64,000 nucleotides of DNA from Paenibacillus sp. UNC451MF (GCF_000686845.1 NZ_JMLS01000001.1:558001-622000); one strand, 5' to 3'; positions 16,730 through 26,124 are shown, numbered from the stretch's first letter. Numbers and translations: made by a program. The notes: a model not told the origin generated them from the letters alone.

Positions 16730-17704
16730 ATGGACACAAGTCATAACAAAGTACGCGTCAAGGTGCCTGCAAGTACAGCTAACCTTGGACCTGGCTTCGA
16801 TACGCTGGGAATGGCACTTGACCTCTATGCATGGATAGAAATGGGCATTGCAGAGGAAACAAAGATTCATTTGATCGGAGATCAAATGAGTGGAATTCCT
16901 ACCGATAAATCCAATCTTATATATGAAGTGGCGCAAATGGTTTTTGCCAAGGCGGGCGTCGAGCATCCTGAGCTAGAAATCTCTATGTACAGCGATATTC
17001 CGCTGACGCGTGGGCTTGGGAGCAGCGCATCGGCGATAGTGGGCGGATTGGCGGCTGCCAATGCACTTATTGGCAGTCCTCTGTCAGAAGATACGCTCTT
17101 TCAAATGGCGACTGCGCTTGAGCATCACCCTGATAATGTAGGGGCTGCGCTGTTCGGTGGTCTGGTCGTCGCTTTCTGGGACGGAGAGCGCGCGGAATAT
17201 ATCCGCATCGAGTCTGACGAGAGGCTGGAAGTGCTGGTAGCGATTCCTCACTTCCAGCTATCGACTGAGAAAGCGCGGCATGTCCTGCCGCGTGAGCAGA
17301 GCTTGACGAATGCCGTGTTCAACGTCGGGCATTCGTCCTTGCTAGTAGCCGCCTTCTGTACCGGGCGGCTCGATATGATTGCACGCGCCATGAAGGACGC
17401 GCTGCATCAGCCTTACCGGGCAGCCCTTGTTCCAGGGCTGGCCAAGATTTTGGCCGAGGCGACCGACCACGGCGCCCTCGGTGTGGCATTGAGCGGCGCG
17501 GGGCCGACTATGCTGGCGCTAGTGGATCGGGACAGCACTCGCAAAGCGGAGCTCGAGCAATTCTTGCTCGGAACGCTAAAAGACGAGCAGATCGAGGCAA
17601 CGCTGATGTGGTTGAAACCAGACCGGGGCGGCGTTCAATTGTTGACACACTTTGATGAAAATTGTACATTATTCGAAAACATCAAAGGAGATGTCCGTGT
17701 ATGA
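16730..17704 (+). CDS. thrB: Homoserine kinase
   Basis: GHMP-family kinase phosphorylating homoserine in threonine synthesis. The motif VKVPASTANLGPGFDTLG opens the protein, the ATP-binding loop TRGLGSSASAIVGGLAAAN lies near residues 90-110, and the third motif LSGAGPTMLAL lies near 255. 324 aa, normal size. Its stop codon overlaps the pheA start by four bases (ATGA), indicating translational coupling of threonine and phenylalanine genes. From about 17160 its codons are noticeably GC-richer than its neighbours, without any sign of disruption. Confidence 0.96.
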   Translation: MDTSHNKVRVKVPASTANLGPGFDTLGMALDLYAWIEMGIAEETKIHLIGDQMSGIPTDKSNLIYEVAQMVFAKAGVEHPELEISMYSDIPLTRGLGSSASAIVGGLAAANALIGSPLSEDTLFQMATALEHHPDNVGAALFGGLVVAFWDGERAEYIRIESDERLEVLVAIPHFQLSTEKARHVLPREQSLTNAVFNVGHSSLLVAAFCTGRLDMIARAMKDALHQPYRAALVPGLAKILAEATDHGALGVALSGAGPTMLALVDRDSTRKAELEQFLLGTLKDEQIEATLMWLKPDRGGVQLLTHFDENCTLFENIKGDVRV

Positions 17705-18582
17705 AGCGTGTCGCACTCTTAGGTCCGGGTACGTTCACCGAAGAATCCGCTCATCATTATTTGGGTAAAGATGAATTCAATTATATTAATTGCAAGTTGA
17801 TAGACGATGTTTTCAGATCTACCGTCAACGGACAATCGGATTATAGTGTCATTCCGATCGAAAATACTTTTGAAGGCTCTGTAAGCCTGCATCTGGACTG
17901 GCTTGTCCATGAAGTAGATCTGCCGATTCAAGCGGAATATGTGTACCCGATATCGATTAACCTGCTGTGCACTGAAGAGTTCGGCGAATCACTTGCAGCG
18001 GGCTGCAGTCAGTTGAAGAAAGTCGTTTCCCATGGGGTTACATTATCTCAGTGTCGCCAATTTCTGAAGACCTATCTGCCTCATGTGGAGCTTGAGCAAG
18101 TGGGAAGCAATGGAGAAGCCGCAAGGCTTGTCAAGGAGCTGGGCCGATCCGATGTGGCTGCCTTGGCGCCATCTGGAGCTGGCTCCCTGTATGGCTTGCA
18201 TACTTGGGCGCAGGGGGTTCAGGATCATCAGAATAATTTTACAAGATTCGTTCTTGTAGGGCCTGAGCCTGTACGTTTTCCGGATCAAGCGATTGCTATG
18301 ACCAAAACAACGATTACGGTTACGCTGCCGGACGATTATCCGGGAGGCCTGCATCAGCTGCTATCCGCTTTTGCTTGGCGTAGAATCAACTTATCCAAAA
18401 TCGAGTCGAGGCCGACGAAGAAGAAGCTTGGCACTTATTACTTTTATATTGATATCGAAGCGTCTATGGAGTCGGTGCTTCTACCAGCAGCTCTTCAAGA
18501 AATTGAAGCGATTGGTTGTCAGGTACGTGTGTTGGGCTGCTATCCTACATACACTTACCAACACGCTCTCCAAGAGAGTTGA
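17701..18582 (+). CDS. pheA: Prephenate dehydratase
   Basis: Converts prephenate to phenylpyruvate, the phenylalanine branch. The catalytic motif NFTRFVLVG (Thr-Arg-Phe) lies near residue 180 and the regulatory ACT domain follows, with the phenylalanine-binding signature KIESRPTKKKLGTYYFY. No chorismate mutase domain is fused, as in Bacillus. ATG 17701 follows AAGGAGATG, and overlaps thrB; an upstream in-frame ATG at 17662 lies deep in thrB and lacks an SD. 293 aa. Confidence 0.96.
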   Translation: MKRVALLGPGTFTEESAHHYLGKDEFNYINCKLIDDVFRSTVNGQSDYSVIPIENTFEGSVSLHLDWLVHEVDLPIQAEYVYPISINLLCTEEFGESLAAGCSQLKKVVSHGVTLSQCRQFLKTYLPHVELEQVGSNGEAARLVKELGRSDVAALAPSGAGSLYGLHTWAQGVQDHQNNFTRFVLVGPEPVRFPDQAIAMTKTTITVTLPDDYPGGLHQLLSAFAWRRINLSKIESRPTKKKLGTYYFYIDIEASMESVLLPAALQEIEAIGCQVRVLGCYPTYTYQHALQES

Positions 18583-18917
18583 ACAAACGATCAGGGAGAA
18601 TAAACTATATCTTTTTACCATACAATGAACAGGAAAACCCCACCGTTTCCATCAAGAAACGAAAGGATTTTTCCTGTTTTTTTCGTCTCCTCTTGTTTTT
18701 TTTCCATTGTTCATGGTCAAATGCCTATCAACCTGCATAAACTGTATTGTCATTTTGTTTTGGCACGCGTAATGTTTAGGCTTTTACCCCTTGAAAAGGC
18801 TGTAGAGCATCTAAGGCAGTTAACGTGCTATGCGAAAGCGAGAAACGAGCCATTCATGATTATTTTAATCTGCATAATGGGAGGTTTCTCAAAGAAAATG
18901 CTAAGGAGGTTTATGCA
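18583..18917. other. Non-coding region between pheA and the LysM gene
   Basis: Contains the pheA terminator (18628-18683) and then about 220 bases leading to the LysM gene. I looked for a mother-cell promoter; partial sigma-E-like -10 boxes (CATAATG at 18873, CGTAATG at 18768) have poor -35 partners. No supported gene. Confidence 0.5.
18628..18683 (+). terminator. Rho-independent terminator after pheA
   Basis: Outer stem AACAGGAAAA/TTTTTCCTGTT encloses a second hairpin CGTTTC-CATCAA-GAAACG and is followed by TTTTTTT. A nested two-stem terminator. Confidence 0.8.
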
Positions 18918-20720
18918 GTGAAAATCCATATGGTAAAGAAAGGCGAATCCCTCTACCTCATCGCTCAAAAGTATCATGTTGATCTGGATAAGTTAATTGA
19001 AATGAACCCGCAAATTACCGACCCCAATGTCATTGATGTTGGGATGAAGGTAAAAATCCCGAACGGTCCCACACCTGTAGAGCCTGGAACGGATTATCTT
19101 TACAAGCACACAGTAGTTCAAGGGGATACGTTGTGGAAGCTTTCCAAGGCTTGGAACATCCCGTTGAACCAAATGATTGAAGCCAATCCGCAGCTCAAAA
19201 ATCCAAATGTTCTAATGACAGGGGATATCGTGTACATTCCTAAGGTGAAGAATCAAAATCAGCAAATGGATCACCATACACATCATCACCATAAGAAAAA
19301 TACGGCGCCAATCCAGCCTGTGCCGGCTCCAGTCGCACCACTTCAGGTGGCACCTGCACCAACAATGCCGCAGCCAAACGTAGAAATGCCAATTATGCCA
19401 ATTATGCCGATCATGCCAGTCATGCCGAATGTGAATCAGCAAGTCGCACCGGAACTGCCGATTATGCCGGTCATGCCTAATGCCAATCAACAGCCATTCG
19501 TACCCGAAATGCAAGTCTCGCCTAGTGTAGTCCAACCGAACGTGAATCAACCTAGCTTTCAACCTAATGTCGTTCAGCCGAATGTAAATCAGCAGCCATT
19601 CGTCCCTGAAATGCCGATTATGCCGAGCGCTACTCAACAACCCAATACCTCCTTCATGCCTAATGTTCCCCATCCGTACTCGGTAATGCCCTCTTATGAG
19701 GAACCAAATGAAAATAACGCCATCTCTCCTTATTCCGATAATTCGTCTGTGATGGGTGCTGAAGCATCGCCCAATATGCCGTTCCAACAGCCATCTTCGA
19801 ACTTGTTCGAGCAGTTTCAAGTACCTGCAACTGAAGTCATGTCCCACGATCAGATGAATGCGAATATGTGGCCGCAGCAAGGGCAACCGAATATGTGGCC
19901 GCAGCAAGGGCAACCGGATATGTGGCCTCAGCAAGGGCAACCGGATATGTGGTCACAGCAAGGGCAACCGGACATGTGGTCACAGCAAGGGCAACCGGAC
20001 ATGTGGTCACAGCAAGGGCAGCCGGATATGTGGTCACAGCAAGGGCAACCGAATATGTGGCCTCAGCAGGAACAACCGTTTCCTGCAATGCAGCAAATGC
20101 CTGCAGCCGATCAAATGCCTTTTCAATCGTTTGGAGCTCCTATGCCTAATTATCAAATGTTCGGATTTATGCCTCAAGCGGGCGGGGGCTGCGGTTGCGG
20201 GGGAGAGCAAGTATCTCCGGCCCACGTATCCCCGGGTTTTGATAAAGGCAAACCGTATCCAAACGTTCCGCAAATGGAAAGTCCTTCTATGATTCAACCC
20301 TATGCGCAGCCTTTTCCAAATACATCGTTTCCTGGAATGACCTATCCAACTTCGGTCAGTCCTGTAAGTGAAGCCCCATGTTATCCTGGCGGATTTTACC
20401 CTCAAGTGGCTGGAGCATTCACTGGACCAATGCACCCAATGTATGGTCATCACATGTCCCCGTTTTCTCACTATGGCGGAGGATATGATGACTGCGGTTG
20501 CTATGATACTTCACGTGGGAGAGAGCAAGAGGAACTCAGGGAAACAGACGAAACAGTGAGTATTTCAACAAATAATCAAAAATCCGATGTGAAAACCACT
20601 AACAAAAAAAAGCGCAGTTCTACCCAAGCGGCTATTAGCCGACTTCAACAAAGACCACGCCGAAGCAGCGCGAGTTCTTTAAAATCAAGATCAAACAAAA
20701 GTCCATGGATTAATGTCTAA
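18918..20720 (+). CDS. LysM-domain spore-coat-type protein (SafA-like) with low-complexity repeats
   Basis: Two LysM peptidoglycan-binding domains open the protein (about 3-48 HMVKKGESLYLIAQKYHVDL..., and 58-108 YKHTVVQGDTLWKLSKAW...). A His-rich linker follows, then a long Pro/Met/Gln/Asn-rich region including eight tandem copies of a nine-residue unit MWxQQGQPx (about 317-388), a Gly/Cys-rich patch GGGCGCGG, and a basic Ser/Arg/Lys tail. B. subtilis SafA, which organises the inner coat, has one N-terminal LysM and also lies close to bofC-ruvAB, so the context supports a SafA-like role; sequence beyond LysM is not conserved. GTG 18918 follows AAGGAGGT (18903-18910). 600 aa. Confidence 0.78.
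   Translation: MKIHMVKKGESLYLIAQKYHVDLDKLIEMNPQITDPNVIDVGMKVKIPNGPTPVEPGTDYLYKHTVVQGDTLWKLSKAWNIPLNQMIEANPQLKNPNVLMTGDIVYIPKVKNQNQQMDHHTHHHHKKNTAPIQPVPAPVAPLQVAPAPTMPQPNVEMPIMPIMPIMPVMPNVNQQVAPELPIMPVMPNANQQPFVPEMQVSPSVVQPNVNQPSFQPNVVQPNVNQQPFVPEMPIMPSATQQPNTSFMPNVPHPYSVMPSYEEPNENNAISPYSDNSSVMGAEASPNMPFQQPSSNLFEQFQVPATEVMSHDQMNANMWPQQGQPNMWPQQGQPDMWPQQGQPDMWSQQGQPDMWSQQGQPDMWSQQGQPDMWSQQGQPNMWPQQEQPFPAMQQMPAADQMPFQSFGAPMPNYQMFGFMPQAGGGCGCGGEQVSPAHVSPGFDKGKPYPNVPQMESPSMIQPYAQPFPNTSFPGMTYPTSVSPVSEAPCYPGGFYPQVAGAFTGPMHPMYGHHMSPFSHYGGGYDDCGCYDTSRGREQEELRETDETVSISTNNQKSDVKTTNKKKRSSTQAAISRLQQRPRRSSASSLKSRSNKSPWINV
19866..20081 (+). repeat. 27-nt in-frame tandem repeat, eight copies
   Basis: Unit reads ATGTGGCCGCAGCAAGGGCA plus seven further bases (ACCGAAT/ACCGGAT). 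Copies 4-7 have TCA in place of CCG/CCT (Ser for Pro), and the last copy has diverged (GAACAA). Because 27 is a multiple of three the reading frame is kept; near-identity between copies at the DNA level indicates recent expansion. Confidence 0.93.
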
Positions 20721-20730
20721 AGGGTAAGAA

Positions 20731-20762
20731 AAAGCCGGGAGCGGTCGCTTCCGGTTCTTTTC
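20731..20762 (+). terminator. Rho-independent terminator after the LysM gene
   Basis: Hairpin AGCCGGGAGCG/CGCTTCCGGTT (with G-T pairs) followed by CTTTTCT. The T-run is broken by one C, so a moderate terminator. Confidence 0.62.
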
Positions 20763-20848
20763 TGTCCCATTCTCTCCTACCATCCGTATAATCGCCCCGA
20801 ACACTGGGAAAAATGGTAAAACATACTTGATGTTAGAAGGGGATTCGG

Positions 20849-21523
20849 ATGATTCTTCTGAGCTTGCTAAACAAAATTAAAAAAAAGCTGCGTTGGAAGC
20901 GTAGATGGTTGACTTTGGCGGCAGTTGTACTGATAGCCGGAATGTCCTCGCTTACTTTAATTCTGCTAAAAGGGAGTTCAAGCACCGATGGTTTGGAGTG
21001 GTCATCGGGCGACCAGCCGGTTTTTGGAACACAGATTCGTCCAACGCAACAACCGGAGGATGATGTACAGGCCATGGTGAAGCATATAGTAGGTCAGCGT
21101 GGAGCTTACGCTAAAAAAGCATACGTTTGCGGAGAAGAGCTGCAAATGCTTGGAAGAATGACTGCAGCGCAAATACTGCAATACCATAAAGAGCATCCGG
21201 CTCTGACTGTTTCGATAGGAGAAGGTGGGGACGTCTATTTTACAGAACAGATCGATGATTTGTCGCCCCAATGTAAAAATAATGCCTACTTCGGTCTGGA
21301 TGCGAAAGGAAACCTTTCTTTATTCGAAGGTGTACCGGGGAGCAATCAGGTTCTGCGCACCTTCTTCCAATTAAATATCGAATTTTTGGAAAGCAGTCTG
21401 CCAAGAGAGACAGTGAAGCAATTGTATCGTGGAATCCCGGTTAATAATCTGGATGAATACAATAGCGTGTTGTCAACGTTTGCGGATTTTGCAGTAGAGG
21501 AGCCAGAGAGAGCTCTGCATTGA
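20849..21523 (+). CDS. bofC: Bypass-of-forespore protein BofC
   Basis: In B. subtilis BofC is exported from the forespore and holds back SpoIVB, the protease that triggers sigma-K activation. Here 224 aa with a membrane anchor or signal near 22-42 (LTLAAVVLIAGMSSLTLILL), an acidic ectodomain, and the paired BofC sub-domains (VCGEELQMLGRMTAAQIL..., then VYFTEQIDDLSPQCKNNAYFGLD...VLRTFFQLNI). Order bofC-ruv matches Bacillus, which strengthens the assignment. AGAAGGGG precedes ATG 20849. It links functionally to spoIVFA/spoIVFB at the start of the window, the targets of the same checkpoint. Confidence 0.82.
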   Translation: MILLSLLNKIKKKLRWKRRWLTLAAVVLIAGMSSLTLILLKGSSSTDGLEWSSGDQPVFGTQIRPTQQPEDDVQAMVKHIVGQRGAYAKKAYVCGEELQMLGRMTAAQILQYHKEHPALTVSIGEGGDVYFTEQIDDLSPQCKNNAYFGLDAKGNLSLFEGVPGSNQVLRTFFQLNIEFLESSLPRETVKQLYRGIPVNNLDEYNSVLSTFADFAVEEPERALH

Positions 21524-21534
21524 CAAGCAAAGAG

Positions 21535-21580
21535 GAAAGGCGATTTCGTTGAAACACCAACGAGATCGTCTTTCTTTTTG
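21535..21580 (+). terminator. Rho-independent terminator after bofC
   Basis: Stem GAAAGGCGATTTCGTTG/CAACGAGATCGTCTTTC with two G-T pairs and an AAACAC loop, followed by TTTTT. Confidence 0.85.
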
Positions 21581-21670
21581 TGTCCTTTAGGGCGTATTCA
21601 TGCTCGGTAATATCTGCTATAATGGCATGTGAACACATATGTTCGGTTTTGAGAATGGAGAGTGCAGCCT

Positions 21671-22174
21671 TTGCGCATTATGGGGATTGATCCGGGGATT
21701 GCGATAGTAGGCTTCGGGTTTATTGATAAACAAGGTTCCCGGCTAGTGCCGGTGCAATACGGGTGTGTAACGACGGAAGCCCATACGGATGGAGCTTTAA
21801 GGCTGAAGATGGTATACGATGCTACCGTTCAGCTGATAGAAAAATATAAGCCGGATGCGGTGGCGATAGAGAAGCTGTTTTTTAACCGGAACGTAACCAC
21901 GGCATTTACTGTAGGTCAGGCTAGAGGCGTCATGATGCTAGCCGCAGTACAGCAGGGAATTCCTATAGGAGAATATACGCCCTTGCAGGTGAAGCAGGCA
22001 GTTGTAGGATACGGCAAAGCGGAGAAGAAGCAGGTACAGGAAATGGTTCGCATGTTTTTGAACTTGTCTGCGGTACCGAAGCCCGACGATGTGGCCGATG
22101 CGCTGGCAGTGGCGATTTGTCATGCCCATTCCTCGACCCTCCAACAAAAAATAAATGAGGTAAATAAACGATGA
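21671..22174 (+). CDS. ruvC: Crossover junction endodeoxyribonuclease RuvC
   Basis: Resolves Holliday junctions by paired nicks together with RuvAB. Acidic active-site residues are visible: Asp in MGIDPG (residue 6), Glu in VAIEKLFF (about 68), and the pair in KPDDVADALAVAICH near the C-terminus. I chose TTG 21671, giving MRIMGIDPG, because GGAG at 21657-21660 is then 10 bases away; GTG 21662 would sit one base after it. 167 aa. B. subtilis lacks ruvC (it uses RecU), so its presence here is a lineage difference. It overlaps ruvA by four bases. Confidence 0.95.
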   Translation: MRIMGIDPGIAIVGFGFIDKQGSRLVPVQYGCVTTEAHTDGALRLKMVYDATVQLIEKYKPDAVAIEKLFFNRNVTTAFTVGQARGVMMLAAVQQGIPIGEYTPLQVKQAVVGYGKAEKKQVQEMVRMFLNLSAVPKPDDVADALAVAICHAHSSTLQQKINEVNKR

Positions 22175-22806
22175 TCGATTTTTTAAAGGGGAACATTGTA
22201 CATAGAGAATCCGATTTTGTAGTAATGGACGTACGAGGTGTAGGGTATCGTGTATTTTGTGCCAATCCTTTCTCGGTTCAGCTAAACACGGGTGAGGAAA
22301 TAACGATGTACATTCATTACCATGTTCGTGAAGATGCTCATCTGCTGTTCGGCTTCATGTCACGTGAGGAACAATCGTTGTTCCGATTGCTGCTTGATGT
22401 CAACGGGATCGGGCCAAAGGTAGCTATCGGCGTGATGGCTGGTGGTCGTCCGGAGATTATTGCGGCGGCCATTCAGCAGGAAAATATCAGCTTCCTGACA
22501 AAGCTGCCAGGTATCGGACGCAAGACGGCACAGCGGATGATATTGGACTTGAAGGACAAGCTGGGGGCTATGCACTCAGACGGAGACTCGTTATCGGTAT
22601 TTACTGGCGGAGCAGAGGCGTTTGCCGCACCACAGGGTAGCGGCGCTTGGAGTGAAGCCAAAGCGGCACTGCTCGCATTGGGCTACACGGAAGCTGAGGC
22701 CGACCGTGCCGGTCAAGCGATTAAGTCGAAGCTGCAGGGCGGAGAAACGGTTGATGCGGTTATGAAGCTGGCGCTTCAATCTCTGTATCAGCAATCGATG
22801 AGATAA
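22171..22806 (+). CDS. ruvA: Holliday junction branch-migration protein RuvA
   Basis: Tetrameric junction-binding subunit that loads the RuvB motor. Domain I (OB fold) runs from MIDFLKGNIVHRESDFVVMDV, domain II carries the helix-hairpin-helix sequences LLDVNGIGPKVA and LTKLPGIGRKTAQRMI, and the C-terminal three-helix domain III (about 160-211) contacts RuvB. 211 aa, normal. ATGA overlap with ruvC shows coupling. Two hairpin repeat elements separate it from ruvB. Confidence 0.97.
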   Translation: MIDFLKGNIVHRESDFVVMDVRGVGYRVFCANPFSVQLNTGEEITMYIHYHVREDAHLLFGFMSREEQSLFRLLLDVNGIGPKVAIGVMAGGRPEIIAAAIQQENISFLTKLPGIGRKTAQRMILDLKDKLGAMHSDGDSLSVFTGGAEAFAAPQGSGAWSEAKAALLALGYTEAEADRAGQAIKSKLQGGETVDAVMKLALQSLYQQSMR

Positions 22807-22841
22807 TGCTTACGAAGTTAGTTTCGCCTTGCGAAACTCTA
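22807..22841 (+). repeat. Hairpin repeat element, upstream copy without SD (ruvA-ruvB)
   Basis: Begins at the base after the ruvA stop. It carries the conserved lead TGCTTACGAAG, the stem AGTTTCGC/GCGAAACT with loop CTT, then CTCTA but GTG in place of AGG, so it has no Shine-Dalgarno. It lies 40 bases ahead of the intact copy, in the same orientation. Confidence 0.8.
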
Positions 22842-22846
22842 GTGAA

Positions 22847-22887
22847 TGCTTACGAAGTTAGTTTCGCTTTGCGAAACTCTAAGGAGG
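22847..22887 (+). repeat. 41-nt hairpin/Shine-Dalgarno element upstream of ruvB
   Basis: TGCTTACGAAG, two variable bases, stem AGTTTCGC, loop TTT, stem GCGAAACT, then CTAAGGAGG. The terminal AAGGAGG is the ribosome binding site of ruvB, ten bases before its ATG. Same length and layout as the elements before recJ and the Gfo/Idh gene. Confidence 0.85.
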
Positions 22888-22897
22888 ACCACCATTA

Positions 22898-23902
22898 ATG
22901 GAAGACAGGATCATTTCCGCCAACCTGATGATGGAAGACACAGGAATGGAATTAAGCCTGCGTCCAAGATATTTGGCTGAATATATCGGGCAGGCTCAAG
23001 CGAAAGAAAATTTAAAAATTTATATAGAAGCAGCCAAAATGCGTAAGGAAGCGCTGGATCACGTCCTTTTATACGGCCCTCCAGGGCTAGGTAAAACAAC
23101 ACTGTCCAATATTATCGCAAATGAACTGGGAGTCAATGTACGTACCACTTCTGGACCTGCGATTGAACGTCCTGGTGATTTGGCTGCCATACTGACTAAT
23201 CTGCAGGAAGGCGACGTTCTGTTCATCGATGAGATTCATCGACTTCATCGGACGGTCGAAGAAGTATTATATCCCGCGATGGAGGATTTTGCGTTGGATA
23301 TTATTATTGGTAAAGGTCCCAGCGCCCGTTCTGTTAGGCTTGATCTACCGGCCTTTACGCTGGTTGGAGCTACAACCCGTGTTGGATTGTTATCCGCTCC
23401 GCTGCGCGACCGCTTTGGCGTCGTCAGCCGCCTGGAGTATTATACTGTAGATGAGCTTGCCTACATTGTCAGCCGGACCGCGGACATTTTGCAGGTGCAA
23501 ATTGTCGGGGAGGCATCGGAGGAAATAGGCAAACGTTCACGTGGGACTCCACGAATTGCAAACCGTCTGTTGAAACGGGTGCGCGATTATGCTCAAGTAA
23601 AGGGTGATGGCATCATCACGCTGGATATTGCTCAACGCGCACTGCTCGGGATTCAGATCGACCATTTAGGACTCGATGAAATCGATCATAAAATGCTGCG
23701 GGCCATTATACTGAGCTTCCAAGGCGGGCCTGTCGGCCTGGATACGATTGCAGCCACGATCGGGGAAGAGAGCCAGACGATTGAAGATGTTTACGAGCCG
23801 TATTTGCTTCAAATCGGATTTTTGCAACGCACACCGCGTGGGCGGATGGCTACTCATATGGCATACAGTCATTTGGGACTGCCTGTGCCGGACAACCACT
23901 AG
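22898..23902 (+). CDS. ruvB: Holliday junction branch-migration ATPase RuvB
   Basis: Hexameric AAA+ motor that drives branch migration. Walker A is GPPGLGKTT (near residue 63), Walker B is [10 protein letters not shown] (near 109), the sensor segment is [19 protein letters not shown], and the C-terminal winged-helix domain ends in [15 protein letters not shown]. 334 aa. ATG 22898 uses the AAGGAGG supplied by the repeat element. ruvC-ruvA-ruvB together give a complete resolvasome. Confidence 0.98.
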   Translation: MEDRIISANLMMEDTGMELSLRPRYLAEYIGQAQAKENLKIYIEAAKMRKEALDHVLLYGPPGLGKTTLSNIIANELGVNVRTTSGPAIERPGDLAAILTNLQEGDVLFIDEIHRLHRTVEEVLYPAMEDFALDIIIGKGPSARSVRLDLPAFTLVGATTRVGLLSAPLRDRFGVVSRLEYYTVDELAYIVSRTADILQVQIVGEASEEIGKRSRGTPRIANRLLKRVRDYAQVKGDGIITLDIAQRALLGIQIDHLGLDEIDHKMLRAIILSFQGGPVGLDTIAATIGEESQTIEDVYEPYLLQIGFLQRTPRGRMATHMAYSHLGLPVPDNH

Positions 23903-23962
23903 CAGTTATGCAGGTGGAAGGAAAGAGTGCACTCATCAACGTCAGAGAGGGGAACGCTGAAC

Positions 23963-26119
23963 ATGAGGAAGCTTAGGCCTTCACTTGGTTCTATGAAAAG
24001 AATTCTTTTAACTATGTGTATCATTACCGCAGGTGCCGGCATCTCTTCAGGAATGAATGGACTTGTGCCGAGTGTATATGCGGATTCGGATAAGTTGGAT
24101 ATGGTAAGGGTTGCTCTATTTATTGATACCGGAAAATATAGCGTCAACACTTCTTTGGTTACACTTTCCTCGGTCAAAGGGATGGATATAGCGATCCGAG
24201 GAGCTGCAGGTACATCCAAACCAGCTTTCTCGATAGCTGCCAATAGTTCGGCAGCAGCCTCCTTGGATGGCTTTCGTGCTCTGCTCTGGGAAGGCGCTGA
24301 TGCCAGCCTAGCAAAAACAATCATGGACAAGCTGACAGCGGCTAATCAGGATGCTGTGCTGGTAACGAGAACGAAGCGAGGGGCTGTGGTCTATCAAATC
24401 GAGCTGGGACCGTACGCGACAAAGGATGCGGCACAAGCTGCATCAACAAAAACTTCGGGATTGTCAGCAGTCAGCGGTTTAATCAAGGGCTATACGTCTA
24501 CTGTTGCCGGCCCTATGCACTGGAACGCGGGAAGCTATGCTACCGAAGCGGAGGCAGTAAGTCAAGCCACCGTTATTAATGCAGCAGGGTTTGATGCAGA
24601 TGTTGCCTTCATGGATAATGCGGCAGGGGCACCTGCTTATGCTGTTTTGGTTGGAGCGGAAACCACAGCTGCAGAGCTTAATGCAGCTAAGCAGCAGATT
24701 AACGGTGCATTGCCTGCACTAGCATTGCAGCCTCTTGATCCGGCTGTAACTTACATATTGAAGCGATCTCAAATGGATTCAGCTTCCGAAAGTCCTGCAC
24801 TTGTCTCTAACTTCATGTTAGGGGGCGGAACGGGGGCTAATTCTACCGCCAAGCTTATGGTCTCCCCCAAATCCTCCGACACCGTAACAGTGCGTGAACG
24901 CTCCGAACGCGCGTATAGAGGAATCCTCGAGGTATCCAGATTCAACTCCAAGCTTGCCGTTATCAACGAGCTGCCTATGGACCAGTACCTGGCTTCTGTT
25001 ATCAGCTCGGAGTTAAACAAGGATTGGCCGGTAGAAGCGCTGAAGGCGCAAGCTGTTGCGGCTCGAACCTATGTGTTGAAGCAGGGAGTTAAATATCAGA
25101 TAGCCCATGTATCTGACTCTACCGTGGATCAGGCGTACCAAGGGGCGGGAGCGGAGTTCGCATCCGCTTTGACAGCCATCCAGGCAACTCAAGGCGAAGT
25201 GCTTAAAGATAAAAGCGGCTTGATTTCTCCATTGTTTTACTCGAATGCCGGCGGAATGACTGCAGAATCAACTGAAGTGTGGGGGAATAAGGTCGCCTAT
25301 TTGCAGAGCGTTCCAAGTCCGGATGATGGAGCGGAGAAAGGGAAGGCTGTTTGGTATCGTATAGTATTACCCAATGGAAAAACAGGCTATATTCACTCGT
25401 CCTACGCTCGTGATACAGGGGAAAAGAATGCTGCAGGCCTGCCATATTACGTATCTACAGGAACAGGAGTCAGTGTTCGTCCTGCTCCGTTCGTTGACAA
25501 TGCGTCGAATCCTGCCAGCTTTAAGGTGGATATCGGAGACCGTTTCGTTGTGTTTGATCAGGCGATTGAATCCAATGCATTTTCTTGGATAAGAGGTCCC
25601 TATGATGCCGATAAGCTGAAGGAAAAGGTAAATACAGTGTTAGGCCAGCCTATAAGCGGTACGCTGGATAAGCTTGAAATATCCAAAAGAGGAGAGTCAG
25701 GAAGAGTCATCGAGATGAAAGCAAATGGTCAGGTGCTGAAGCCTGCCTATCCTGATGCGCTTCGAACTTTACTTAATAGTTTGCCAAGCACCCGGTTTGA
25801 TATTGAAGAAACAGGAAGGTATACTATACTGGGAGCGAACAATGCGGTTCGCAGCCAATCCGCCGCTTCTCCGAGCATTTATGTGGCAACAGGTGGAGCA
25901 GCGACGCAAGCAGCGACAGCTTCGCAGATTTTCGTGCTGAATGGAGATAACAAAGCAAAGCTTGCAGACAAGCAGTCCCAATATATTTTTAGAGGTACAG
26001 GGTATGGTCACGGATTAGGCATGTCCCAATGGGGTGCCAGAGGCTATGCTGAGCTTGGCTATGATTACAAAAAAATATTGCAGACCTACTACGTAGGAGT
26101 CTCGATAACCAAGGAATGA
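23963..26119 (+). CDS. SpoIID/LytB-domain cell-wall protein with SPOR-like repeats and an inserted segment
   Basis: A 718-residue exported protein: signal peptide about 12-40 ([20 protein letters not shown], then SVYADS), two SPOR-like repeats about 135-265 ([36 protein letters not shown]), and a SpoIID core starting near 317 ([10 protein letters not shown]) with [16 protein letters not shown]. The core is interrupted from about 460 by an SH3-like stretch ([20 protein letters not shown], and SVRPAPF), resuming near 575 and ending with [20 protein letters not shown]. SpoIID is a lytic transglycosylase of engulfment, but LytB-type paralogues have other roles. ATG 23963 follows GAGAGGGGA. Its stop abuts queA. 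Confidence 0.82.
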   Translation: MRKLRPSLGSMKRILLTMCIITAGAGISSGMNGLVPSVYADSDKLDMVRVALFIDTGKYSVNTSLVTLSSVKGMDIAIRGAAGTSKPAFSIAANSSAAASLDGFRALLWEGADASLAKTIMDKLTAANQDAVLVTRTKRGAVVYQIELGPYATKDAAQAASTKTSGLSAVSGLIKGYTSTVAGPMHWNAGSYATEAEAVSQATVINAAGFDADVAFMDNAAGAPAYAVLVGAETTAAELNAAKQQINGALPALALQPLDPAVTYILKRSQMDSASESPALVSNFMLGGGTGANSTAKLMVSPKSSDTVTVRERSERAYRGILEVSRFNSKLAVINELPMDQYLASVISSELNKDWPVEALKAQAVAARTYVLKQGVKYQIAHVSDSTVDQAYQGAGAEFASALTAIQATQGEVLKDKSGLISPLFYSNAGGMTAESTEVWGNKVAYLQSVPSPDDGAEKGKAVWYRIVLPNGKTGYIHSSYARDTGEKNAAGLPYYVSTGTGVSVRPAPFVDNASNPASFKVDIGDRFVVFDQAIESNAFSWIRGPYDADKLKEKVNTVLGQPISGTLDKLEISKRGESGRVIEMKANGQVLKPAYPDALRTLLNSLPSTRFDIEETGRYTILGANNAVRSQSAASPSIYVATGGAATQAATASQIFVLNGDNKAKLADKQSQYIFRGTGYGHGLGMSQWGARGYAELGYDYKKILQTYYVGVSITKE

Positions 26120-26124
26120 CGAAA

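Noticed and set aside
14799-18582. Complete threonine operon
   Set aside because: hom and thrB are present, but thrC is not within the window; the block is shared with pheB and pheA instead.
19866-20081. Possible CRISPR-like array
   Set aside because: The repeats are contiguous with no spacers, the period is a multiple of three, and they encode a regular peptide unit.
19212-20471. Long minus-strand open frames with LRPHIRLP-type repeats opposite the LysM gene
   Set aside because: They are the 27-nt coding repeat read backwards and the antisense of a low-complexity gene. No ribosome binding site and no family resemblance; the plus-strand frame has LysM domains and a strong SD.
22807-22887. 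Terminator(s) between ruvA and ruvB
   Set aside because: The hairpins are not followed by T-runs and end in a Shine-Dalgarno sequence; they belong to the repeat element instead.
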